Positions 1 to 6,820 of a stretch of DNA of 10,307 bases are shown here, in pieces. The DNA is from CAZLPW01 sp964561495 (GTDB lineage Bacteria > Fidelibacterota > Marinisomatia > Marinisomatales > UBA1611). The stretch lies in contig CAZLPW010000069.1 in assembly GCA_964561495.1 (NCBI GenBank), positions 1 through 10,307 on the forward strand. Reading direction: 5' to 3'. The stretch's first letter is position 1. Every line of letters begins with the position of its first letter. A model generated the notes under the pieces. That model had not been told where the DNA came from and made no database searches. It worked only from the letters and a program-made list of their open reading frames with translations. Both the position numbers and the translations under genes were made by a program.

Positions 1-1
1 G

Positions 2-1603
2 GGCTTACCTTCTTCTGGATTATTGATTTGGCATATTGATGAAGCAGTAATAGAAGCTGGGTTATCTGATTATTCAATTAATTCAGATATTAATAGGCTT
101 GGTATTGACCTTGAGGAAGCCGATGGAGCGCAAGATATTGGAAAAGAGTCATTTTTTTTATTTAATGATCCATCATCTGGATATTTTGGAGATATGTGGT
201 TTAAAGGTAACCTCGAATATGAACGCGCTAATCCAGCATATGAGGGATTAAATCTAGATTTTGGACCATACACGTATCCGAATACAGATAATAATGATGG
301 ATTAAAATCAGGGATTACAATCGGTGATATAGGAAATCCATCTGATAGCATGAGATTTATTGTTAAACGCGATTTAATTATGGCTGGATTTCCTGATACA
401 ACCGCTCATATTAAAGTTTGTATTGATTTAAATAGTGATGGTGTGAATGAAATCATTGGTGGCAAAGATTCTCTTTGGTGGTCAACTACTTCAGATATTT
501 TTAGTAAAAGAATTATAATAGCTTTAGAGTCAAACTCTGATGATATTTCTTTTGGTTTTAATATCAAAACCGATACTACATATGTAGAGGTTCGAGAGTT
601 TTTAGAAAATTTTACGAAGGTTACATACCTGAAATATATAAAGTTGCTTGATGATTTTATTATTGATGGAATTATATATGAAGATAATTTTTATATTACT
701 GTGTATAACGATTTCTATGGCGATGTTGATACTTTAACAATTTCTGAATGGGATAGTCACAAAAGAAAAGTCTATTTTAAATCATCTTTCAATTATACGG
801 TGCCCCCATCTGGTTATGGTATATCCGTTAATAATTTTAATAATCAACCATCCAAGTATATGGAAAAAAGATTTATTACTTTATCAGCGGTGGACCTCAA
901 TCTCGATGGAAGTTTAGATCTACTTGCGTTAGCAGATGATGGGTATTTATATGCTTTTGATTCAGATTTAATGATTATGGCTGGCTTTCCAATAGAATTA
1001 AAACTAAAGGAACCAATTTTAGCTGGAGATATTTTAGGTAACACCTTTCCAGAGATTGTGGCCAAATCATTAGATGGGAAAACTATAAATATATTTAACC
1101 ATCAGGGCGTTTTAATTGATAGATTTTTAAATCCAATTGAAGAGGATTTAGTTTGCTTAGCAATAGTTGATAAATATTCATCAATAATATCCAATTATTC
1201 AATCTACAATATTGAAGAAAAAAATGTTTTTGGGTCCAATGCATGGGCGTATTTGCATGGTAGCTCTGGAAGAAATAGAACGGTGGTTTTAGATGGTGAT
1301 ATAGTTACAAATAATCACAGCCTGTATATAAGAGGATATTGTTATCCCAATCCGATACAGGATGAGAAAGGGATAATTCGAATAGAAACAAACAATGCAA
1401 AAGAAGTAATCGTTAGGATTTTTGATTATGCAGGTTTCCTTGTTAAAGAGTTTAAAAAACATAATATTTTCCCAGGGATAAAAATTAATGAGTGGACATG
1501 GGATGTATCATCCATTAGCTCAGGCGTATATTTTGGCGAGGTAAGTATTAAATCAGAAGATGACCTAAAATCTGCATTAATAAAGATTGCAGTTATTAAA
1601 TAA
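2..1603 (+). CDS. M6-family secreted metalloprotease, C-terminal part (5' truncated)
   Basis: Only the 3' part is here; the frame is open from base 2, so the TTG at 23 is internal, not a start. The visible 533 residues open with GLLIWHIDE, the conserved segment that follows the catalytic core in M6 (immune inhibitor A-like) peptidases, and continue with the family's EADG stretch (about nt 110-128) up to about nt 370. The zinc-binding HExxH site would lie upstream of the window. Two FG-GAP/VCBS-like blades follow, each opening with MAGFP and carrying a Ca-binding-type loop: DLNSDGVNE (from nt 425) and DLNLDG (from nt 893). From nt 1343, YPNP begins an 85-residue tail with a late SSGVYFGEV segment, resembling T9SS type A sorting or FlgD-like Ig domains that anchor or export FCB proteins. 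Inferred role: secreted or surface protease degrading extracellular protein. Its stop shares one base with the next start, implying co-translation. The family call is good; substrate and active-site integrity cannot be seen. Confidence 0.82.
   Translation, partial: GLPSSGLLIWHIDEAVIEAGLSDYSINSDINRLGIDLEEADGAQDIGKESFFLFNDPSSGYFGDMWFKGNLEYERANPAYEGLNLDFGPYTYPNTDNNDGLKSGITIGDIGNPSDSMRFIVKRDLIMAGFPDTTAHIKVCIDLNSDGVNEIIGGKDSLWWSTTSDIFSKRIIIALESNSDDISFGFNIKTDTTYVEVREFLENFTKVTYLKYIKLLDDFIIDGIIYEDNFYITVYNDFYGDVDTLTISEWDSHKRKVYFKSSFNYTVPPSGYGISVNNFNNQPSKYMEKRFITLSAVDLNLDGSLDLLALADDGYLYAFDSDLMIMAGFPIELKLKEPILAGDILGNTFPEIVAKSLDGKTINIFNHQGVLIDRFLNPIEEDLVCLAIVDKYSSIISNYSIYNIEEKNVFGSNAWAYLHGSSGRNRTVVLDGDIVTNNHSLYIRGYCYPNPIQDEKGIIRIETNNAKEVIVRIFDYAGFLVKEFKKHNIFPGIKINEWTWDVSSISSGVYFGEVSIKSEDDLKSALIKIAVIK
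371..990 (+). repeat. Pair of FG-GAP-like blade openings (internal direct repeat)
   Basis: Within the M6-family gene, nt 371-393 and nt 965-990 are near-identical. Both read GATTTAAT, then TATGGCTGG, then TTTCC, differing by a 3-nt GAT insertion and one substitution. They encode DLIMAGFP and DLMIMAGFP. Each precedes an Asp-rich DxNxDG loop by a different distance. This marks two related propeller-type blades rather than a mobile element; the interval given spans both copies. Confidence 0.55.
1343..1600 (+). other. C-terminal sorting-like (T9SS type A / FlgD-like) domain
   Basis: This is a sub-feature of the M6-family gene. It begins with YPNP, a hallmark opening of Por-secretion/T9SS type A tails. 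A beta-rich stretch follows with VRIFDYAG, then WTWDVSSISSGVYF near the end and a short Lys-ending terminus. In the Por-secretion family such tails direct passage through the outer membrane. FlgD-like Ig modules in Marinimicrobia and related phyla look similar, so a T9SS route is inferred, not shown. No T9SS component gene is in the window. Confidence 0.6.
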
Positions 1604-4587
1604 TGAGACACTTTAATAAAATACCAGTTTTAATATTTACTTTTATCTTCGCTGGAATTGATTATAATCACCCTGAATTTAATTGGTCAACTATTGAGAC
1701 AGAGCACTTCAAGGTGCATTTCCATGATGAAACTGAGTCTACCGCTCGGGAGGCCGCAACAGTTGCTGAGGTGGTTTACAATAAAATTACTCAATTGTAT
1801 GATTTTGAACCAAAAGAGAAGACTCACTTAGTTTTAATGGATCCAGATGATATATCCAATGGAGCTGCTTACTATTATGATAACAAAATAATTATATACT
1901 CATCACCGTTAGATTTTGCTTTAAGAGGGAGCCACAGATGGTTGCAAAATGTAATAACTCATGAATTTGTACATATTATTTCACTACAAAAGTCAATGAA
2001 AGCTGGAACAAAAATCCCTGGTGCTTATTTACAGTTTATGGATTATGAAAAAGAAAATCGTCCTGATGTTCTTTATGGATATCCCAATGCGCTTATTAGC
2101 TATCCTATCCCAGGAACTGTTGTTCCACCTTGGTTTGCTGAAGGAATTGCGCAATATATGTATTTTAATGCTGATTGGGATCATTGGGATAGCCATAGAG
2201 ACATGGTCCTTAGAGATAGGGCTTTAAATAACAATTTACTCAATTTTTCTGAGATGAATACTTTTGGGAAAAGAGGCATTGGAAATGAATCAACTTATAA
2301 TGCAGGTTTTGCATTAGTTAAATATATAGTTTCCAAATATGGGGAAAATTCATTAAAGAATATTTTGATTGAACTTTCAAAGCCATTACAATTTTCAATT
2401 AACTCAAGTATTGAAAATGTACTTGGTATTAATGGAGAGATTTTATATAAAGATTTTAAAGAAGATTTAGAGACCAAATACGAAAGCAAAACTAAAAAAA
2501 TTCTTACAAATGAATATTTTGGTGAAATTATTATTAATAGTGGGACATCAAACTTTCATCCAAAATGGCAACCAAATAAGAATGCCTTTTCATATATAAC
2601 TAACAAAAAGAATGACTTTTTTAGTCAGACCGATCTTTATTTATTTGACTTGGATACTAAAGCTGAAAAAAAAATCAGTGGTGGTGTTTCATATGCTTCT
2701 ACTTGGAATGCGGATGGCACTAAATTGTATTATTGCAAAAAACCTAAATTCCCCAATAAACACGGTTCGAAATTTTATGATATTTTTTCATTCGATTTAA
2801 AAGAAGAAAAAGAAGAAAGACTAACTTATGATGCTCGATCATTTAATCCTGTTTATATCCAAAGACTAGAGTCATTAGCATATATATCCACATATGATGG
2901 GAATCAAAATATTTTTCTATTGGATTTAAATAATTTAGAAATAAAGAAAATAACAGAATTTGATGAACAAACAATGATTACATATTTAAATTATTCAGTT
3001 CTTGATAATAGTATTTATTTTGATATCACTAAACATCACTATAGGGATATTGGGGTTGTTGATTTAAATAGTGATTCTATCAAAATTTTATTGGATAATC
3101 AATTTGCTGATGAGAGAAATGCTTCTATATCAAATCATGGTGAATTTATATATTCTCAAGATGGAACTGGAATTTTCAATCTTTATGGAATTAATAATTT
3201 TGACTCTAGTTCTGGGTATATTACAAATACAATTGGTGGGGCTTTTATGCCAGATATATCAGATTCAAAACAAATTATATATTCACTTTATAAAAATGGA
3301 TCCTATAAAATTGCATTAATTGATTCAATAAAGTATATATCTAATGATTCAACGGTTGGTTATTCTAATGATTTTTTTAATGATAGAAGATGGGAGAAAG
3401 ATCCAATAAAAGAAAAAAACAATTTGATCAAAGAAAAATATACTGATCAATTTCCTAATATGTTTATCATGCCAAAGATTATGGCTGATTACAATACTTT
3501 AAAACCTGGATTTTATTTTCAATCAACAGAAATAATCAATCGTCTAGCTCTCTTTGGAGGTTTTTCAATAAATAGTTTGCGTGATATAGATGCTAATTTT
3601 ATGTTTGAATTTAAAAGGTTTTATCCGACCTTGTTTTTCGAAACATATTTCGCTACAAGGAATAGAGCTGAATCTTCCAAATATCAGGGTGTTTACACAG
3701 TTAATGATAATATTAAGTTTAGAATGATTCAGTTTAGAAGCGGCTTGAAGATACCAGCCTTTGGTTCGTCATTTGAACTTTTTTCATCATGGCAAAGATA
3801 TAGAGCATTTATCAAAGAAGAAGTACCTGATGAAAATTTAAATGGTAAATTTGATTATGATTATTTCCAGGGAATAGATTTTGGATTTTCATGGAAAATT
3901 AATTTAATTAAAAGCAGATTAGATGGTAATATAAATCCATCTAATGGATTGAGTCTTTGGTCATTAATTAATTTTGAAAAGAATAAATTTATTGAGGGTC
4001 TGGATCTTTCTGATTCTGGAACATTAATAGAAGACTGGGCAGATAATAACTTATATAAAATACAGTTGGGTGGGGCATTACATTTTGAACTACCAAAATT
4101 TGAAAGATGGACTGGTACGATCAAAACTGAGTATGGGAAAATATCAAATCAGTCAGTAGATGATTTTTTCCATTTTTATATTGGTGGTATGCCTGGTTTG
4201 AAGGGGTATCCTTTTTATAGTATTCAAGGAACTAATAAATTAATTACGGAATTATCCTTTCGAGTACCTATATTTAGGGAGAAAAATATTCCATTCTTTT
4301 GGATGATTTTTCAAAATATGACTTTTGGTTATATTTTCCAAATTGGTGACGCATGGGTTGGTAATAAAAGTCTGAATTATATAACAAAAAACAATTTATG
4401 GAAAAGGTCATATGGTTTTCAGGTTAGATTAAATGGTTTTTCATTTTATAATTACCCTATTGCCATTGAATATGAGATACATCAGCCTCTAGATGAGGTT
4501 ATTAATAAATATGTTAATAATAACGAGGAAGAAGTTATTTATGAAAAAAAATCAAGAAGCTATATTAAAATTTTGTTTGATTTTTAA
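1603..4587 (+). CDS. Peptidase MA-like / TolB-like propeller / Omp85-type barrel fusion protein
   Basis: The 994 residues fall into four parts. Residues 1-18 form a hydrophobic signal peptide. Residues about 28-300 are a peptidase MA-like gluzincin domain with HEFVH at 120-124 and WFAEGIAQY supplying the probable third zinc ligand, Glu180. Residues about 310-580 are a TolB/WD40-like beta-propeller with repeated blade patterns (FHPKWQP, YLFDLD) and a GGAFMP segment at 545-550. Residues about 640-994 resemble a BamA/Omp85 surface-antigen barrel: NPSNGLSLW, the GLKGY motif at 865-869 (equivalent to VRGF/Y), and a terminal Phe as in outer-membrane beta-signals. No POTRA repeats are evident. The likely location is the outer membrane, with the peptidase and propeller in the periplasm. 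Such proteins are often labelled TolB-like or hypothetical in FCB genomes. The ATG overlaps the upstream stop as TAATG and has no clear Shine-Dalgarno sequence, which suggests translational coupling. The substrate is unknown; domain calls are firm at the N-terminus and good for the barrel. Confidence 0.8.
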   Translation: MRHFNKIPVLIFTFIFAGIDYNHPEFNWSTIETEHFKVHFHDETESTAREAATVAEVVYNKITQLYDFEPKEKTHLVLMDPDDISNGAAYYYDNKIIIYSSPLDFALRGSHRWLQNVITHEFVHIISLQKSMKAGTKIPGAYLQFMDYEKENRPDVLYGYPNALISYPIPGTVVPPWFAEGIAQYMYFNADWDHWDSHRDMVLRDRALNNNLLNFSEMNTFGKRGIGNESTYNAGFALVKYIVSKYGENSLKNILIELSKPLQFSINSSIENVLGINGEILYKDFKEDLETKYESKTKKILTNEYFGEIIINSGTSNFHPKWQPNKNAFSYITNKKNDFFSQTDLYLFDLDTKAEKKISGGVSYASTWNADGTKLYYCKKPKFPNKHGSKFYDIFSFDLKEEKEERLTYDARSFNPVYIQRLESLAYISTYDGNQNIFLLDLNNLEIKKITEFDEQTMITYLNYSVLDNSIYFDITKHHYRDIGVVDLNSDSIKILLDNQFADERNASISNHGEFIYSQDGTGIFNLYGINNFDSSSGYITNTIGGAFMPDISDSKQIIYSLYKNGSYKIALIDSIKYISNDSTVGYSNDFFNDRRWEKDPIKEKNNLIKEKYTDQFPNMFIMPKIMADYNTLKPGFYFQSTEIINRLALFGGFSINSLRDIDANFMFEFKRFYPTLFFETYFATRNRAESSKYQGVYTVNDNIKFRMIQFRSGLKIPAFGSSFELFSSWQRYRAFIKEEVPDENLNGKFDYDYFQGIDFGFSWKINLIKSRLDGNINPSNGLSLWSLINFEKNKFIEGLDLSDSGTLIEDWADNNLYKIQLGGALHFELPKFERWTGTIKTEYGKISNQSVDDFFHFYIGGMPGLKGYPFYSIQGTNKLITELSFRVPIFREKNIPFFWMIFQNMTFGYIFQIGDAWVGNKSLNYITKNNLWKRSYGFQVRLNGFSFYNYPIAIEYEIHQPLDEVINKYVNNNEEEVIYEKKSRSYIKILFDF
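4525..4534 (+). promoter_or_regulatory. Purine-rich ribosome binding site deciding the DUF5683-like start
   Basis: GAGGAAGAAG lies 6 nt before the ATG at 4541, inside the 3' end of the barrel-fusion gene. It supports 4541 over the in-frame upstream ATG at 4493. Translation from 4541 also begins directly with a Lys-rich signal peptide, whereas the longer form would bury it behind 16 extra residues. Confidence 0.55.
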
Positions 4588-5458
4588 TATTAGTATTTGT
4601 CTGGTTAATGCAAATTCTAATTTCAATCAAGATTCCACCAACGTAATTCAACAAGAAGATCTTGGGCTTGTTTTAAATTATCCAGGAAAACCATTATTAA
4701 TGTCATTAGTCCTTCCTGGGTCTGGGCAATATTATATGAAAGAACCTATTTGGAAACCAGCTACTTTTTTAGGAATTGAATTAGTATCTATTATTTCTTG
4801 GATTAGTTTTAATCAAAGATCAGATAATGTGAAAAACGAGTATAAATCATATGCTAATAATAATTGGACACTAGAAGCGTGGGTCGTAAATAAAGGGAAT
4901 AGACCTTCTAGTATTAACAACGACCTTTGGCAGAACTATGATGCTCTAATGAGTCTTACTGGCACACATTCATTATTACTAAGTTTGAGCGGAACCCTGA
5001 GAGATGCTTATGGTGACTTTGTAAGTTCAGATAGTTTAGAATATTATCCAGAGTGGGCTACTAATCCTGAGGTTAATGTAGTGAAAGATCGACATTTTTA
5101 TGAAAATATAGGCAAGTATGATCAATTTTTAGGTGGATGGTCTGATGCTGCAACTGATTGGTATCCTGAGGAAAAAGATGTTGGTGATAGTACTGAAATA
5201 GTAATTAAAACGCCTAACAAACAAAGATATTTATTGCAAAGAGATGACTCCAATCGATTGAAACGATATGCAAATTATAGTATAAGTGCGGTTCTTTTTA
5301 ATCATGTTATTAGCGGTTTAGAGGCAGTAGTTTCTAATCAAAGAAAAGCTCAAAAAGAGAAAAATTCTATTGATAAAGTTGATGCTGATATTGGACTAAT
5401 ATACAGTCCCTACTCTAAAACAGGAGTTGGAGGTATCTCACTATCTATTTCATTTTAA
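4541..5458 (+). CDS. DUF5683-like envelope protein
   Basis: The chosen start gives 305 residues opening with a signal peptide (MKKN, then a hydrophobic core, ending near LVNA at 21-24). Mature features are SLVLPGSGQYY at 55-65, a family hallmark resembling DUF5683 (LPGxGQxY), then a hydrophobic helix at about 77-90, an Asn/Trp-rich YANNNWTLEAW, and FYENIGKYDQFLGGW at 186-200. A second hydrophobic segment, SISAVLFNHVISGLEAV, lies at 247-263. The protein ends in an alternating, Phe-terminated strand (GGISLSISF). It overlaps the barrel-fusion gene by 47 nt and sits 11 nt before the BamD-like gene, which points to an outer-membrane or periplasmic role. The biochemical function of this family is unknown to me. 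The ATG at 4493 is an alternative start, disfavoured by the signal peptide and ribosome binding site. Confidence 0.7.
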   Translation: MKKNQEAILKFCLIFNISICLVNANSNFNQDSTNVIQQEDLGLVLNYPGKPLLMSLVLPGSGQYYMKEPIWKPATFLGIELVSIISWISFNQRSDNVKNEYKSYANNNWTLEAWVVNKGNRPSSINNDLWQNYDALMSLTGTHSLLLSLSGTLRDAYGDFVSSDSLEYYPEWATNPEVNVVKDRHFYENIGKYDQFLGGWSDAATDWYPEEKDVGDSTEIVIKTPNKQRYLLQRDDSNRLKRYANYSISAVLFNHVISGLEAVVSNQRKAQKEKNSIDKVDADIGLIYSPYSKTGVGGISLSISF

Positions 5459-5469
5459 AAAATAATTAT

Positions 5470-6225
5470 ATGATTAAACTATTCTATATTTTTTCTTTAT
5501 TCTTTTTTTCATGTGCCTCTAAAACAAGTTCATTCGAAAGTCCAATAAAAGAGAAATTTAATAATGGAATGGAGCTATTTGAGCGCGGTAAATATCTAAG
5601 GGCTCAAGATGAGTTTACTTCAATCGTTATTCGTGGTTCTGGAACAGATTTAGGAGATGATGCCCAATTTTATTTAGCAGAATCCTATTTTCAAAATAAA
5701 GAGTATATTTTAGCGATTTCTGAATACGAAAAATTAACAAGAAAAATGCCTTATAGCCCCTTTATTGAAGAAGCGAAATTTAAAATTTGTGAAGCTTATA
5801 AAATTGAGTCACCAAAATATTTTCATGATCAAACATATACAAATAAAGCACTTGATAGATACCAGGAATTTTTAGATGACTATCCTAATTCTGAATATAA
5901 AAGTGAAGTTATTTCTTCTATGAAATCAATGAGAGAAAAACTAAGCAAAAAGGTTTTTGAAACAGGGATTTTATATATGAAGATGGATGAATTTGAATCA
6001 GCAAGGATGGTTTTTGAAGAGATTTCAAATCTTTATTATGACACCGAAATGATTGATGATTCAAGACTGTGGATAGTAAAAGCATACGCAAGAGATTTAG
6101 ATGTAAAAAATGCCAAAATATATTTAGAAAAATTTGAAACTGAGCTTAAATCAAGTGGACTATATCTAGAAGCGGAGAATGCAATATTTAGAGCGGTAAA
6201 AAAAATGGAAAAAAAAGAATCATAA
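5470..6225 (+). CDS. bamD: BamD-like outer-membrane assembly lipoprotein (TPR)
   Basis: The 251-residue protein starts with a short hydrophobic leader ending FFFSC, so Cys15 is the probable lipidated residue; Phe at -3 is a loose lipobox fit. Helical TPR-type pairs follow: about 29-60 (FERGKYLRAQDEFT), 64-97 (AQFYLAESYFQNKEYILAISEYEKL), 124-157 (ALDRYQEFLDDYPNSEY) and 163-197 (ETGILYMKMDEFESARMVFE). SPKYFHDQ followed by a YQEFLDDYPNS segment is typical of the BamD/YfiO family. Length matches BamD (about 240-280). BamD is the lipoprotein partner of BamA that inserts beta-barrel proteins into the outer membrane. Its position downstream of an Omp85-type gene fits, although that gene lacks POTRA domains and is not BamA itself. 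No Shine-Dalgarno sequence is visible. A generic TPR lipoprotein such as CpoB/YbgF is the main alternative; the conserved SPK and FxxxYP segments favour BamD. Confidence 0.8.
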   Translation: MIKLFYIFSLFFFSCASKTSSFESPIKEKFNNGMELFERGKYLRAQDEFTSIVIRGSGTDLGDDAQFYLAESYFQNKEYILAISEYEKLTRKMPYSPFIEEAKFKICEAYKIESPKYFHDQTYTNKALDRYQEFLDDYPNSEYKSEVISSMKSMREKLSKKVFETGILYMKMDEFESARMVFEEISNLYYDTEMIDDSRLWIVKAYARDLDVKNAKIYLEKFETELKSSGLYLEAENAIFRAVKKMEKKES

Positions 6226-6226
6226 A

Positions 6227-6805
6227 ATGAAAATTTGTCTTTTTGGAGGAACTTTTGATCCTCCCCATATTGGTCATCTTTTATTAGCTCAAACTATTTT
6301 TGAAGAAGAATCATTTGATAAGGTATTGTTTATACCCGCTTACCAGCCTCCACATAAAAATAATATTTCTCCAGTTGAAGATAGAGTTGAAATGCTGAAG
6401 TTAGCAGTTAAAGAGAATCCTAATTTTGAAATATCAGAAATAGAGCTAAATAGGAGAGGTGTTTCTTATACAATTGATACAATAAAAGCACTAAAAGATA
6501 AATTAAAAATATCTACCGAAAGTTGTTATTATTTGATGGGCAGTGATACATTGCTTGATTTTCATTCTTGGAAAAAACCTAGAGAAATCCTAAACGAATG
6601 TCGAGTTATTGTTGCCATAAGACCTGGTTTTAGACCTAGTGATTTGGATCCATGGATTTTACATAGAATTCATTTTTCAAATATTCCAAGATTTGAAATA
6701 TCTTCTAGCAATATTAGAGCGAGGTGGACTACAAATAAGACAATCCGTTATATGGTAACTTTGCCAGTATGGAATTATATTAATAAAAATAAACTATATT
6801 TATAA
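6227..6805 (+). CDS. nadD: Nicotinate-nucleotide adenylyltransferase
   Basis: This enzyme transfers AMP from ATP to nicotinate mononucleotide, giving deamido-NAD in NAD biosynthesis in the cytoplasm. The 192 residues are full length for NadD (about 190-215). Visible motifs are GGTFDPPHIGH at 7-17 (nucleotidyltransferase GxFDPxHxGH), PPHK at 41-44, RRGVSYTIDT at 76-85, GSDTLLDFHSW at 105-115 with the conserved Trp, and the C-terminal ISSSNIR at 158-164 (family ISSTxIR). The protein ends with a VWNYI...LYL segment as in other NadD proteins. The ATG begins one base after the stop of the BamD-like gene, so the two are almost certainly co-transcribed. A role in NAD supply has no evident link with the envelope genes, so the location is probably an ordinary housekeeping hitch-hike. 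Confusion with phosphopantetheine adenylyltransferase is unlikely given the Trp and ISSS motifs. Confidence 0.95.
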   Translation: MKICLFGGTFDPPHIGHLLLAQTIFEEESFDKVLFIPAYQPPHKNNISPVEDRVEMLKLAVKENPNFEISEIELNRRGVSYTIDTIKALKDKLKISTESCYYLMGSDTLLDFHSWKKPREILNECRVIVAIRPGFRPSDLDPWILHRIHFSNIPRFEISSSNIRARWTTNKTIRYMVTLPVWNYINKNKLYL

Positions 6806-6820
6806 AATAAATTAAATAGT
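6793..6820. terminator. Possible AT-rich convergent stem-loop
   Basis: The left arm, ACTATATTTA (6793-6802), pairs with TAAAT (6808-6812) and ATAGT (6816-6820), leaving a 5-nt loop and a 3-nt bulge. It spans both convergent stop codons. A bidirectional terminator would be expected here because nadD and the antiporter face each other 6 nt apart. However, the stem is almost all A/T and would be weak, and such palindromes arise easily in AT-rich DNA. Confidence 0.2.

Noticed and set aside
23..1603. TTG at base 23 as the start of the first gene
   Set aside because: The frame is open to the left edge and the preceding codons (GLPSSGL) continue the conserved M6 GLLIWHIDE segment, so the gene is truncated by the window.
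2801..2820. A/G-rich low-complexity tract that looks like a simple repeat
   Set aside because: It encodes an ordinary Lys/Glu-rich loop (KEEKEER) in the propeller and shows no true repeat unit.
2021..3319. Three short plus-strand frames inside the barrel-fusion gene (near 2021, 2612 and 3071)
   Set aside because: They are out-of-frame within a well-supported 994-residue gene, with hydrophobic low-complexity translations typical of AT-rich frame shadows.
4493..5458. Longer form of the DUF5683-like gene starting at 4493
   Set aside because: It would place 16 residues ahead of a clear signal peptide and lacks a ribosome binding site; the ATG at 4541 has a purine-rich site just upstream.
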